Positions 35,595 to 44,767 of a stretch of 51,428 nt of DNA are shown piece after piece. Below the pieces are notes generated by a model. That model was given only the letters and a program-made list of their open reading frames with translations. It did no database searches and was not told where the DNA came from. Position numbers and translations under genes: made by a program. The stretch's first letter is position 1; each line of letters opens with the position of its first letter. The DNA comes from Neisseria sp. (GTDB lineage: Bacteria; Pseudomonadota; Gammaproteobacteria; Burkholderiales; Neisseriaceae), in contig NZ_JAUNHL010000018.1 of assembly GCF_030523955.1 (NCBI RefSeq), positions 1 to 51,428 on the forward strand, written 5' to 3'.

Positions 35595-37124
35595 ATGCGC
35601 CTTCTCTCCACCCTGCTGCTGGCCTTGATTCCGCTCGCCTTTCTCGGCGTGATGGTGGCCGCTCCCCTGTGGGCGCTGGCCGACTACGGCGGCAGTGCGC
35701 AATGGCGCGAAACCTTGGCCGATCCCTACATCCGCGAACGCATTGTCTGGACGCTTACCCAAGCGCTGATCAGCTGCCTACTCACCTTTCTGCTGTCGCT
35801 GCCGATTGCCTGGACACTGGCACGCATCGAGTTTCGCGGCCGCCGCCTGATCTTGCGGCTGCTGATGCTGCCCTTCGTAATGCCCACACTGGTGGCCGCC
35901 ATGGGCGTGCTGGCGCTGTTCGGTGCCCGCGGCCTGCTGTTGCCCGGCTGGCAGGACACACCGTATTTATTACTTTACGGCAATGTGTTTTTCAACTTAC
36001 CGGTAATGGTGCGCGCCGCCTACCAAGGCCTGCAACAAGTACCGGCTCACCGGCTGCAAGCCGCGCAAACGCTGGGCGCCGGCGGCTGGCAGCGGTGGCG
36101 GCACGTCGAATGGCCGGCATTACGCCCTTGGCTGGCCGGCGGCGCCTCTCTGGTGTTTCTCTACTGCTTCTCCGGCTTCGGCCTCGCCCTTTTGCTGGGC
36201 GGCAACCGCTACGCCACCGTCGAAGTCGCCATTTACCGCCTCATCGCAGTGGAACTCAACATCGAACAAGCCGCTGTACTGGTGTGGCTGGTACTGGCGA
36301 TCACCGGCTTGGCCGGCGGCGCTTACGCCCTCATCAGCCGCCGCACCGTCAGCGCCGCATCGGTGCAAGCCGCCGTTCCCCAACCCTGCCGCAACCTGCC
36401 GCAACGCCTACTGCTCTCCTGTTCGCTGCTTCTGTTAACCCTGTGCTGCGCCCTGCCGCTGGCCGCCATCGCCGCGCAAGCCGCCATGGCCGGCGCCTCT
36501 TGGCGGGTACTGGCGGCGCCGGAAACGCTGGCGGCTTTATGGAACACCTTACGCTTTACCGGCGGCGCCATGCTGGCGGCCTCCTTGCTCGGCATTCTGC
36601 ACGCCGCGCTGGCGCGCCGTCTGCCTTGGGTGCGCGGCATCACCTTTCTGCCGTTTATGGTGTCGCCCGTGTGCGTAGCCTTCGGCGTGCTGCTGCTTTA
36701 CCCCGAATGGAGCGCTTCCTTGCCGCTGTTAATCGCCACTTACGCACTGCTCGCCTACCCCTTCATCACCAAAGACCTGCTCGCCGCCTGGGATGCGCTG
36801 CCCGCCTCTTATACCGCCGCCGCCCGCAGCATGGGCGCCGGCCGTTTTCAGACAGGCATCTACGTTACCGCCCCGCTGCTGCTGCCCGCCCTGCGCCGCG
36901 GGTTAACACTGGCCGCCGCCACCTGCATCGGCGAATTCGCCGCCACCCTGTTTCTCTCCCGCCCCGAATGGCAAACCCTCACCACCTTAATCTACCATCA
37001 CCTCGGTCTGCCCGGCGCCGACAACCGCGATCAGGCCATGGTGCTCTCTTTTGTCTTGATGACACTGGCGCTGGCGGTTTTCCTGCTGCTGGATGCAGCG
37101 GAGAAAAAGACCGCACGCCTTTAA
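35595..37124 (+). CDS. ABC transporter permease, ThiP/FbpB-like two-domain protein
   Basis: Inner-membrane permease with two fused binding-protein-dependent transport domains, as in thiamine (ThiP) or ferric iron (FbpB) importers. From ATG 35595 it has 509 residues and about 12 membrane segments. The two EAA loops are AHRLQAAQTLGAGGWQRWRHVEWPAL (near 154-179) and TAAARSMGAGRFQTGIYVTAPLL (near 410-432). The second contains an in-frame uptake word that encodes FQTG. No solute-binding protein or ATPase is adjacent, so partners must be encoded elsewhere. Size and domain order favour ThiP, but the substrate remains open. Confidence 0.85.
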   Translation: MRLLSTLLLALIPLAFLGVMVAAPLWALADYGGSAQWRETLADPYIRERIVWTLTQALISCLLTFLLSLPIAWTLARIEFRGRRLILRLLMLPFVMPTLVAAMGVLALFGARGLLLPGWQDTPYLLLYGNVFFNLPVMVRAAYQGLQQVPAHRLQAAQTLGAGGWQRWRHVEWPALRPWLAGGASLVFLYCFSGFGLALLLGGNRYATVEVAIYRLIAVELNIEQAAVLVWLVLAITGLAGGAYALISRRTVSAASVQAAVPQPCRNLPQRLLLSCSLLLLTLCCALPLAAIAAQAAMAGASWRVLAAPETLAALWNTLRFTGGAMLAASLLGILHAALARRLPWVRGITFLPFMVSPVCVAFGVLLLYPEWSASLPLLIATYALLAYPFITKDLLAAWDALPASYTAAARSMGAGRFQTGIYVTAPLLLPALRRGLTLAAATCIGEFAATLFLSRPEWQTLTTLIYHHLGLPGADNRDQAMVLSFVLMTLALAVFLLLDAAEKKTARL

Positions 37125-37144
37125 ACCCTTACCCGTTCCGTATC

Positions 37145-37188
37145 CATGCCTGTCTGAAAACGGCTTGAAAGGCTTTCAGACAGGCATT
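37145..37188 (+). terminator. Inverted uptake-sequence terminator after the ABC permease
   Basis: TGCCTGTCTGAA (37147-37158) pairs with TTCAGACAGGCA (37175-37186), loop 16 nt, outer A/T pairs, 23 bases after the stop. Confidence 0.78.
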
Positions 37189-37235
37189 TGCCTACACGCA
37201 GCCGCTTTGGCAGAACACCGCCGGCTTTTTTACAC

Positions 37236-37266
37236 CCGTCATATTCGGGGTTGACCCGAGTATGAC
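37236..37266. repeat. TACTCGGG-type palindrome, diverged copy
   Basis: CGTCATATTCGGGG and CCCGAGTATGACG arms around TTGA; abuts the nested CREE that begins at 37269. Confidence 0.65.
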
Positions 37267-37268
37267 GC

Positions 37269-37460
37269 TATAGCGGATTAACTTAACTTTCGCGAAGGCT
37301 CCGCTGTGCCTTATAGCAGATTTAATTAATTTTCGATACAAGGCAGCAAGCCGCAGACAGTACAAGTAGTACGGCAAGGTGCAGCAACGCCGTAGCGAAA
37401 GTTAAGTTAATCTGCTATAGCTCAAAGAGAACGATTTTGTCAGCAGCTTCCGGCAACCTT
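37269..37460. repeat. CREE nested inside another CREE
   Basis: The outer element begins with TATAGCGGATTAACTTAAC at 37269 and runs to GTGCCTTA (37313). It is split by a complete 108-bp inner element (37312-37419, ends TATAGCAGATT and AATCTGCTATA). It resumes with GCTCAAAGAGAACGATT, the known continuation of the CREE core CCTTAGCTCAAAGAG. The TA at the junction is duplicated. The right TIR of the outer element is not recognisable. It occupies most of the 393-base gap before the thioesterase gene. Confidence 0.8.
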
Positions 37461-37517
37461 TTCTTTTGCAGAAAAACATGATAACAATATCAATCTTCTT
37501 TATAAAAGGAGCGGAAA

Positions 37518-38308
37518 ATGGATTTAAATCAGGCATTCGCCACACTCAAACACAGCAAGCAAATCACCGTAGGCGCCATATGGTTCCAAGGCCGCTCGCT
37601 GTTCGGCGGCGTAACCGCTGCGCTGATGTTTGCCAAACTGCAACACGTTCTCGCGCAAGCGCACCGTTTGCGCAGCATGACGGTCAATTTCGTCGCTCCG
37701 ATCGATGCCGCTTCGCCCGTAGAATTAGACGCCCGGATTCTGCGGCGGGGCAAATCGGTGGTACAAGGCGAAGTGCATTTATTGCAGAACGGCGAAACGG
37801 CGGCCGTTATGCTGGCCAGTTTCGGCGCAGCCCGCCCTTCGCAAGCCTTGCAGACGGATTTACCGCCGCCGCCGAAATGGCCGCCGCCCGGCACCTTGCT
37901 TACCAAAAAAGATTTAAACGGCTTGCCGCTGCCGTTTCTGCACTATCTGGACCTACGCTGGGCACAAGGCGCAGAAGCCTTTTCCGGCGCCCCAAACGCC
38001 TCGTTCGGCGCCTATACGCGCTTTCAAAACCAGCAAGGCGCATTCACCCTGGCGCATCTGATCGCCCTAGCCGACGGCTTCCCGCCCTCACCCTCCGTCC
38101 TGCTCAAACATATCGCCCCATGAGCAGCCTGACTTGGACGCTGGAGTTGCTGCACGAGCCCGAAAACATCGGCATGGAAGACTTTTGGCAATACCAAGTC
38201 GCCACCGATTACGCCGCAGAGGGCTACGGCCACAGCGAAGCGAGAATGTGGGACAAAAACGGGCGCTTAACCCTGATCAGCCGCCAAACGGTAACCCTAT
38301 TCGGCTAA
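37518..38308 (+). pseudogene. Acyl-CoA thioesterase (TesB-like), frameshifted near codon 201
   Basis: Double-hotdog thioesterase split by a one-base frameshift. The first frame (37518-38123, 201 residues) carries the N-terminal hotdog with IWFQGRSLFGGVTAALM (21-37) and MTVNFVAPIDA. It ends at HIAP followed by a stop. The second frame (ATG at 38120, stop at 38306-38308, 62 residues) carries the expected C-terminal strands SSLTWTLELL, FWQYQVATDY and SRQTVTLFG. The frames overlap as ATGA after a CCCC run. The combined length of about 263 residues is that of an intact protein. It could be a dead gene, a sequencing slip, or two coupled chains. An AAGGAGCGG ribosome site precedes the start. It sits upstream of the hydroxycinnamate genes on the same strand. 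Confidence 0.82.
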
Positions 38309-38405
38309 ACCAAACAGCCTTTCTCGTTTCATTATATTTTTTATAAAAAAATCATATATTTAAATAAAAATATCAGCTGATTATTCTCATTACCAGCAAA
38401 CCTGC

Positions 38406-38435
38406 TTGATATATCAATTTGGTTGATATTATACT
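38406..38435 (+). promoter_or_regulatory. Promoter with palindromic candidate operator of the hydroxycinnamate genes
   Basis: In an AT-rich 170-base gap, the perfect palindrome TTGATATATCAA (38406-38417) overlaps a -35 (TTGATA); the -10 TATACT follows at 38430-38435 after 18 bp. A second half-site TTGATAT lies at 38423-38429. MarR-family regulators of this pathway bind such AT-rich palindromes, and a marR gene lies in the cluster. Confidence 0.55.
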
Positions 38436-38478
38436 AATTCCCAAAGCAACCGCCGAATTGACACGAAGGAGAGAAAAC

Positions 38479-39306
38479 ATGTCCTATGAAAACCGCTGGC
38501 AAACCGTAAAAGTGGAAGTAAGCAAGCAAATCGCCTGGGTCTTCCTCAACCGCCCCGAAAAGCGCAACGCCATGAGCCCGACCTTAAACCGCGAAATGGC
38601 CGACGTATTGGAAACCTTGGAGCAGGATGCCGACGTCGGCGTGGTGGTGATTACCGGCGAGGGCAGCGCGTGGACGGCCGGCATGGATTTGAAGGAATAC
38701 TTCCGCGAAACCGACGGTCTGCCGGAAATCGCCCAAGAAAAAGCACGGCGCGAGGCATGCAAATGGCAGTGGCAGATGCTACGCTTTTATGCCAAACCCA
38801 CCATTGCCATGGTCAACGGCTGGTGCTTCGGCGGCGCTTTCTCACCGCTGGTGGCCTGCGATCTGGCGATTGCGGCCGATGAAGCGGTGTTCGGCTTGTC
38901 GGAAATCAACTGGGGCATTCCGCCGGGTAATCTGGTGAGCAAAGCAATGGCCGATACGGTCGGCCACCGCCAGTCGCTGTACTACATCATGACCGGCGAA
39001 ACCTTCAACGGCAAACAGGCCGCAGAAATGGGTTTGGTCAACAAGAGCGTACCCTTGGCGGATTTGCGCGCGGAAGTGGAAAAACTGTGCCTGACCCTGC
39101 TGGAGAAAAATCCGGTGGTGCTGCGCTATGCAAAAAACGGCTTCAAACGCTGCCGCGAGCTGACTTGGGATCAAAACGAAGATTATCTGTACGCCAAGCT
39201 TGATCAGGCATTGTTCCGCGATCCGGAAGGCGGCCGCGCGGAAGGCATGCGCCAATTTCTGGATGAAAAAAGCATCAAACCGGGCCTGCAAACCTATAAA
39301 CGCTAA
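38479..39306 (+). CDS. hcaA: p-Hydroxycinnamoyl-CoA hydratase/lyase (enoyl-CoA hydratase family)
   Basis: Crotonase-fold enzyme that hydrates feruloyl- or coumaroyl-CoA and cleaves it to vanillin or 4-hydroxybenzaldehyde plus acetyl-CoA. From ATG 38479 (AAGGAGAG ribosome site) it has 275 residues. It matches Pseudomonas HCHL/Ech closely over its whole length by eye: LNRPEKRNAMSPTLNREM (23-40), AWTAGMDLKEYFRE, the catalytic Glu142 in GLSEINWGIPPG and the substrate tyrosine Tyr238 in EDYLYAKLDQ. The close match makes this call specific rather than generic enoyl-CoA hydratase. Equivalent names are ech and couA. First intact gene of the hydroxycinnamate cluster. Confidence 0.93.
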   Translation: MSYENRWQTVKVEVSKQIAWVFLNRPEKRNAMSPTLNREMADVLETLEQDADVGVVVITGEGSAWTAGMDLKEYFRETDGLPEIAQEKARREACKWQWQMLRFYAKPTIAMVNGWCFGGAFSPLVACDLAIAADEAVFGLSEINWGIPPGNLVSKAMADTVGHRQSLYYIMTGETFNGKQAAEMGLVNKSVPLADLRAEVEKLCLTLLEKNPVVLRYAKNGFKRCRELTWDQNEDYLYAKLDQALFRDPEGGRAEGMRQFLDEKSIKPGLQTYKR

Positions 39307-39397
39307 GCAGAATGCTTTTGCAAACAGCCAGACCACTATGCCTGTCTGAAAACCGAAAAACGGAGCTTTGCCCGCTAAAAAATCGAGAGGAGAAAAA

Positions 39398-40846
39398 ATG
39401 AACCAAGTGCAATTGCTGATTGGCGGCCAGTCGCGACCGGCTGCCGACGGTACGGTATTCGAGCGTTTCGGCCCTTTGAGCGGCCATGCGGTCAGCCAGG
39501 CCGCCGCGGGTAAGGCGGCCGATGCGGTGGCGGCGGTGGAAGCGGCGGCGAAAGCTTTTCCCGTCTGGTCGGCGCTGCCGCCGGGCGAAAAGCGCAACCG
39601 CCTGCTCAAAGCGGCGGACTTACTGGCTTCGCGCGCAGAGGCATTCATCAATATCGGCATCGAAGAGATGGGATCGAGCGGCGCGTGGTACGGCTTTAAC
39701 GTGCATCTGGCGGCCAATATGCTGCGCGACGCCGCCGGCATGGTCACACAGATTCAAGGCAACGTGATTCCGAGCGACGTGCCCGGACGCATAGCAATGG
39801 CCGTGCGCGTGCCTTGCGGCGTGGTGGTCGGCATGGCGCCGTGGAATGCGCCGGTGATTTTGGCGACCCGTGCGCTGGCCATGCCGCTGGCTTGCGGCAA
39901 CACGGTGGTGCTCAAGGCTTCGGAAATCTGTCCGGCCACGCATGAGCTCTTGGTGAAAACCTTAAACGAAGCGGGTTTGGGCGAAGGCGTGGTGAATCTG
40001 GTTACCCACAGCGCCGAAGATGCCCCCGAAGTGGTAGCGGCGCTGATCGCCCATCCGGCGGTGAAGCGTGTGAATTTTACCGGTTCCACCCATGTCGGCA
40101 AAATCATCGCCAAACAATGTGCCGAACACCTGAAGCCGGTGGTATTGGAATTGGGCGGCAAAGCGCCGGTTATCGTGTGCGAAGACGCGGATTTGGACGA
40201 AGCGGCCAACGCGATTGCGTTTGGCGCGTTTTTCAATCAGGGGCAGATTTGCATGAGTACCGAGCGGGTGCTGGTGCACGAAAAAGCGGCCGATGCGCTG
40301 ATTGAGCGCTTGAAAGCCAAAATCGACGGCTTCGTTACCGGCGACCCGCGCGAACAGGTGCACATCGCCCATGTGGAAAGCCGCCGCGCTGCCGACCGCA
40401 TTCTGTCTATGGTGCGCGATGCGGAAGACAAAGGCGCGCGCGCCATCACCGAATACCGCGTGAACGGCACCGCCATCAGCCCGATTCTGCTCGACGGCAT
40501 TGCCCCGGGCATGCAGCTTTATACCGAAGAATCTTTCGGCCCGGTATGTACGCTGGAGCGGGTGAAAAGCGATGATGAAGCAGTAAGCAAAGCCAATGAT
40601 TCGGTATTCGGTTTATCCGCCGCCGTATTCAGCCGCGACATCGGCCGTGCCATGGCTTTGGCGCAAAGAATCGAAAGCGGCATCTGCCACATCAATTCGG
40701 CCACGGTTGACGACGAAGCGCCGATGCCGTTCGGCGGCGTAAAAGAAAGCGGTTACGGGCGTTTCGGCTCGCAGGCATCGATCCATGAGTTTACCGAATT
40801 ACGCTGGATAACCGTACGCAGTACGCCCAAGCATTATCCGATTTAA
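39398..40846 (+). CDS. vdh: Vanillin / hydroxybenzaldehyde dehydrogenase
   Basis: NAD(P)-dependent aldehyde dehydrogenase predicted to oxidise vanillin or 4-hydroxybenzaldehyde to the acid. The 482-residue protein has Asn150 (APWNAP), Lys173 (VLKASE), the general base Glu251 (LELGGKAP) and the nucleophile Cys285 (GQICMSTER), so it looks active. The start has an AGAGGAGAA ribosome site. It lies 91 bases after the hydratase/lyase, with an uptake word between them. The substrate is inferred from context and resemblance to Vdh/HcaB; generic aldehyde dehydrogenases share the motifs. Confidence 0.88.
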   Translation: MNQVQLLIGGQSRPAADGTVFERFGPLSGHAVSQAAAGKAADAVAAVEAAAKAFPVWSALPPGEKRNRLLKAADLLASRAEAFINIGIEEMGSSGAWYGFNVHLAANMLRDAAGMVTQIQGNVIPSDVPGRIAMAVRVPCGVVVGMAPWNAPVILATRALAMPLACGNTVVLKASEICPATHELLVKTLNEAGLGEGVVNLVTHSAEDAPEVVAALIAHPAVKRVNFTGSTHVGKIIAKQCAEHLKPVVLELGGKAPVIVCEDADLDEAANAIAFGAFFNQGQICMSTERVLVHEKAADALIERLKAKIDGFVTGDPREQVHIAHVESRRAADRILSMVRDAEDKGARAITEYRVNGTAISPILLDGIAPGMQLYTEESFGPVCTLERVKSDDEAVSKANDSVFGLSAAVFSRDIGRAMALAQRIESGICHINSATVDDEAPMPFGGVKESGYGRFGSQASIHEFTELRWITVRSTPKHYPI

Positions 40847-40949
40847 CGAGCCTTCTTTCATCAGATAGGCATTATTTGATTAAAACAAAAAACAAAACCC
40901 TCCATGCCCTGCCTATGCCTGTCTGAAAATGCTGCAAAGGAGAAACAGC

Positions 40950-42806
40950 ATGACTCAAACATCCTATCTTGGCTATCCCGTCCGCGACGTAAAGCTGGGC
41001 GGTCATGAAGTGACCGTGCACGAAGCAGACGGCGTTTACTACATCACCCCCGTCGAAGCCTTAAAGCCCTATCCCGAAGTATTGTCGCAGCGTTTGTACG
41101 AAAACGCCGAAAAGCACCCCGACCGCCTGTTTGTCGCCAGGCGCGGCGATAACGGCCAATGGCAAAGCTACACCTACGCGCAAACGCTGGCGGCGGCGCG
41201 CAACATCGCCCAAGCGCTGCTTGCCTACGATTTATCCGCCGAACGCCCGCTGATGATACTTTCGGAAAACTCGCTGGAAGCGTTTTTGCTGAATTTCGGC
41301 GCCATGCTGGCGGGCATACCTTACGCCTATGTCGCCCCGGCCTATTCGCTGGTGGCCGAAACGCCCGACAAATTGCGCCACGTTATCGAAACGCTCACGC
41401 CGGGCATGTTTTTTGCCGGCGACGGTAAAGGTTTTCTGAAACATCTGGCCGCCTGCGGGCAGGCAGAAGAGCCGATTGTGACCACCACCGGCGAAATCGA
41501 CGGCAAGCCCTGTCTGAATTTCAACGATTTATTAAACACCCCGGCCACCGACGCCATCGAGCAGCGGCATGCGCAAATCCGCCCCGACGACATCGCCAAA
41601 TTCATGTTCACCTCCGGCTCGACCGCCCTGCCCAAAGTGGTACCGACCACCCACAAAATGCTGTGCAGCAATCAGCAGATGCTGCGCCAAACCCTGGCGC
41701 AAATGGAAGAGGAGCCGCCGGTATTGGTCGACTGGATGAGCTGGCACCACACCTTCGGCGGCAGCCACAACATGGGCATCGTGCTCTATAACGCCGGCAG
41801 CTTCTATATCGACGACGGCCGCCCGACACCCGACCGCTTCCACGAAACCATCCGCAACCTGAAAGAAATTTCGCCCACCCTGTATTTGAACGTACCGGTT
41901 GCCTGGGCGGCGCTGGCCAACGCGCTGACCGAAGACGCCCAATTGCGCGAGACCTTTTTCAAACGGGTGAAACTGCTGTTCTTCGCCGGTGCGGCGCTGT
42001 CGCAGGATTTGTGGCAGAAACTCTCCGACATCAGCTACGCCCATTGCGGCGAGCGCATCCGCATCATGGCCGGGCTGGGCATGACCGAAACTTCCCCTTC
42101 CTGCACCTTCACCACCGGGCCGACCAATCTGGAAGCCGGATTCGTCGGCTTTCCCGCCCCCGGCTGCGAAGTGAAGCTGGTACCGGTAGACGGCAAGCTC
42201 GAGCTGCGGGTACGCGGCCCGCACGTGATGCCCGGCTATTGGCGGCACGACGACGGCCGCGCCAGTTTCGACGAAGAAGGGTTTTACTGCACCGGCGATG
42301 CGGTGCGCCTGCACAATCCCCAAAATATCGCCGACGGCCTGGTATACGACGGGCGCATCGCCGAAGACTTCAAACTGAACACCGGCACCTTCGTCAACGT
42401 CGGCGAATTGCGCAGCCGCATTCTGATTCAAGGCAATGAATTGATCGAAGATGTGGTGCTGGTGGGCGAGGGAAAATACGAAATCGGCGTATTGGCCTTC
42501 GCCAAGCCCACCGTTACCCGCCGCATCAGCGGCCTGTCTGAACAGGCGGATTGGCGCGAAGTGTTGCTGCATCCGGCGGTACAGGCTTGGTTCGGGCAAT
42601 TTATGGCGCGAATCAACCAAGGCTACAACGCCAGCTCGAAACGCATCGCGCGCCTGTACCTGATGGAGCGTGCACCCGACGCAGGACTGGGCGAAAAAAC
42701 CGATAAAGGCAACCTCAACCAGCGCCTGCTGCGCAACAACCGCCGGCAAGAAATCGCCGCCTTATACGGCGAAGAAGCGGATCCGCTGCGTTTTCTGGCA
42801 CCGTAA
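40950..42806 (+). CDS. fcs: Feruloyl-CoA synthetase
   Basis: Adenylate-forming ligase that activates ferulate, coumarate or caffeate with ATP and CoA. From ATG 40950 (AAAGGAGAAA ribosome site) it has 618 residues, the length of the Fcs branch rather than of shorter 4CL enzymes. Motifs: the ATP loop TSGSTALPK (near 221-229), GLGMTETSP near 376-384, and the C-terminal hinge DGRIAEDFKLNTGTFVNVGEL. It shows the conserved N-terminus GYPVRDVKLGG. It is third in the cluster, after the aldehyde dehydrogenase. Confidence 0.9.
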   Translation: MTQTSYLGYPVRDVKLGGHEVTVHEADGVYYITPVEALKPYPEVLSQRLYENAEKHPDRLFVARRGDNGQWQSYTYAQTLAAARNIAQALLAYDLSAERPLMILSENSLEAFLLNFGAMLAGIPYAYVAPAYSLVAETPDKLRHVIETLTPGMFFAGDGKGFLKHLAACGQAEEPIVTTTGEIDGKPCLNFNDLLNTPATDAIEQRHAQIRPDDIAKFMFTSGSTALPKVVPTTHKMLCSNQQMLRQTLAQMEEEPPVLVDWMSWHHTFGGSHNMGIVLYNAGSFYIDDGRPTPDRFHETIRNLKEISPTLYLNVPVAWAALANALTEDAQLRETFFKRVKLLFFAGAALSQDLWQKLSDISYAHCGERIRIMAGLGMTETSPSCTFTTGPTNLEAGFVGFPAPGCEVKLVPVDGKLELRVRGPHVMPGYWRHDDGRASFDEEGFYCTGDAVRLHNPQNIADGLVYDGRIAEDFKLNTGTFVNVGELRSRILIQGNELIEDVVLVGEGKYEIGVLAFAKPTVTRRISGLSEQADWREVLLHPAVQAWFGQFMARINQGYNASSKRIARLYLMERAPDAGLGEKTDKGNLNQRLLRNNRRQEIAALYGEEADPLRFLAP

Positions 42807-42887
42807 AAATATAAAAAAACGCGCTGCAATCCTTTTCAGACAGGCATTTACACCGATGGTACCTTCCCCGCCGGTTGGCAGCGCCGA

Positions 42888-42995
42888 TATAGCAGATTAA
42901 CTTAACTTTCGCTACGGCGTTGCTGCGCCTTTCCGTACTATTTGTACTGCCTGCGGCTTGCTGCCTTGTATCGAAAATTAATTAAATTTGCTATA
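42888..42995. repeat. Correia-type element (CREE) between fcs and the transporter
   Basis: 108 bp with ends TATAGCAGATTAACTTAAC and AATTTGCTATA and the core GGCGTTGCTGCGCC, then CCGTACTATTTGTACTG. It is very like the inner element at 37312-37419, in opposite orientation. It separates the enzyme genes from the transporter gene and ends 25 bases before its start. Confidence 0.85.
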
Positions 42996-43020
42996 ACAAA
43001 CGGAATCAAGGAGAAATATC

Positions 43021-44238
43021 ATGACTGCCGAGGGAAGAACCATACAAAACAGTGCCAAAATCACATTGGCGCTGTGTTTCCTGCTCGCGCTGATGGAAGG
43101 TTTCGACCTGCAATCCATGGGCGTGGCGGCTCCGATGATGCGCGAAGCCTTCCACCTCGAGCCCAACCAGCTGGGCATGGCCTTTTCCGCCGCCACGCTG
43201 GGCACCCTGCCCGGCGCACTGCTGGCCGGCAAAATGGCCGACCTGTATGGCCGCAAGCCGATTCTGATCGTCAACACCATCCTGTTCGGCCTGATGAGCG
43301 TGTTAACCGCCCATGCCGCTTCGTTTCCCTTATTGCTCGGCGCCCGCTTCCTGACCGGCCTGGGGCTGGGCGGCGCCTTGCCGATTTTAATTACGATGGC
43401 CACCGAAGCCGTCAGCCCGAAATGGCGCGGCACGGCGGTGAGCGTGATGTATTGCGGCGTACCGGCCGGCGGCATCCTCACCTCGGTGGTGGCGATTTCC
43501 ATGGCCAAACAATTCGGTTGGCAGTCGATTTTCTATGTCGGCGGTTTCGCCCCGCTGCTGCTGTTGCCGGTAATCTGGCTGTTTCTGCCGGAATCGAAGG
43601 CCTATCTGCAAAGCAAGCTGGAAGCCGAGCAGCGCAAATATTCCATCCCGCATATTCTGTTCGGCGAAGGCCGCCTGTTCGGCTCGCTTCAGTTGTGGGT
43701 CAGCTTTTTCTGCACGCTGATTGTTTTATATGTATTGCTCAACTGGCTGCCGACCCTGTTTGCCAACCAAAATTTCAGCCGCGAAGAAATCAATTACGTT
43801 CAGATAGGCTTTAACGTCGGCGGCGTATTGGGCACCCTGCTGCTGGGCTTGCTGCTGGATAAGCTGAACATCAAAGCAGTGGTCGTTATGATTTACGTCG
43901 GCATGCTGGCGGCGCTGTATGCCCTGTCCGAAGGATCATCCTTAAGCGCACTGGTGGCGGCCACCACTGCCTGCGGTATCTTTATTATCGGCGGCCAAGG
44001 CGCGCTTTACGCGCTGGCGGGCATGTTTTATCCTGCCGCCATCCGCGGCACCGGCGTCGGCACCGCCGTGGCCGTCGGCTGCGCCGGCTCTTTCGCCGGC
44101 CCGATTCTGGCCGGTTTGATTCTGGGCGCCGGCCAATCCAGCGGCGCCGTGATTACCGCCGCCATTCCGGTGATCGCCATCGCCTTTATCAGCGCATTTA
44201 CATTGGTGCTGCGCTTTAGCCGCACGAAAAGCCAATAA
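43021..44238 (+). CDS. hcaK: Aromatic acid:H+ symporter (MFS, AAHS family)
   Basis: Twelve-helix major facilitator importing an aromatic acid, predicted hydroxycinnamate. The 405-residue protein has the AAHS signature GFDLQSMGVAAP in helix 1 (25-36) with the essential Asp27, the MFS loop GKMADLYGRKPIL (near 71-83), and RFLTGLGLGGALP in helix 4. A CAAGGAGAAA ribosome site precedes the ATG. It is followed after 13 bases by the MarR gene. The name is by analogy with Acinetobacter hcaK. Confidence 0.85.
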   Translation: MTAEGRTIQNSAKITLALCFLLALMEGFDLQSMGVAAPMMREAFHLEPNQLGMAFSAATLGTLPGALLAGKMADLYGRKPILIVNTILFGLMSVLTAHAASFPLLLGARFLTGLGLGGALPILITMATEAVSPKWRGTAVSVMYCGVPAGGILTSVVAISMAKQFGWQSIFYVGGFAPLLLLPVIWLFLPESKAYLQSKLEAEQRKYSIPHILFGEGRLFGSLQLWVSFFCTLIVLYVLLNWLPTLFANQNFSREEINYVQIGFNVGGVLGTLLLGLLLDKLNIKAVVVMIYVGMLAALYALSEGSSLSALVAATTACGIFIIGGQGALYALAGMFYPAAIRGTGVGTAVAVGCAGSFAGPILAGLILGAGQSSGAVITAAIPVIAIAFISAFTLVLRFSRTKSQ

Positions 44239-44251
44239 CGAAAGGGAAAAT

Positions 44252-44701
44252 ATGGAGCACACGGTGCTTGCCAACAACGATCTGCCTACCGTCAGCTACA
44301 GCCTCGGGCGCTTGGACCGATTGGTCAGCCAGCACCTGAGCGAGGCGCTCAAGCCGCTGGGGGTCAGCCTGCCGCAGTTTACGATGCTCTCGCATCTGGC
44401 GCGGCGCGGCGCTACGGCCAACGCCTCGCTGGCCGCCCGTTCGTTTATTTCGCCGCAAGCCGCCAACCAGATTGTGAACACCATGATCCTGCACGGCTGG
44501 GTCAGCAAACAAAACGATCCCAACCACGGCAGAATGGTCTTGATTGATTTAACCGAAACCGGTTTGGCCGTTTACCAGCGCTGCATGGCCGAGGCCGAGG
44601 CTTTCGAACGGACGATGCTGGTCGGGCTGCTGCCGGAGAATGTCATGATGCTCCGCTCCACCTTGCAGCGCCTGCTGGATAACCTGAATCAGCGCGGATA
44701 A
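44252..44701 (+). CDS. hcaR: MarR-family transcriptional regulator
   Basis: Winged helix-turn-helix dimer predicted to repress the hydroxycinnamate genes and to be released by an acyl-CoA such as feruloyl-CoA. The 149-residue protein has the MarR DNA-binding region LPQFTMLSHLARRGATANASLAARSFISPQAANQIV (near 40-75) and the wing DPNHGRMVLIDLTETG (near 90-105). It is the second gene of the transporter unit and carries its own terminator. The name is by analogy with hcaR/ferR; the ligand is inference. Confidence 0.85.
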   Translation: MEHTVLANNDLPTVSYSLGRLDRLVSQHLSEALKPLGVSLPQFTMLSHLARRGATANASLAARSFISPQAANQIVNTMILHGWVSKQNDPNHGRMVLIDLTETGLAVYQRCMAEAEAFERTMLVGLLPENVMMLRSTLQRLLDNLNQRG

Positions 44702-44710
44702 AGTCAAAAC

Positions 44711-44755
44711 CATGCCTGTCTGAAACCCCGCTCCCACCGTTTTCAGACAGGCATG
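44711..44755 (+). terminator. Inverted uptake-sequence terminator after marR
   Basis: TGCCTGTCTGAA (44713-44724) pairs with TTCAGACAGGCA (44742-44753), extended by CAT/ATG, 12 bases past the stop. Confidence 0.78.
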
Positions 44756-44767
44756 ATTCATCACAAC

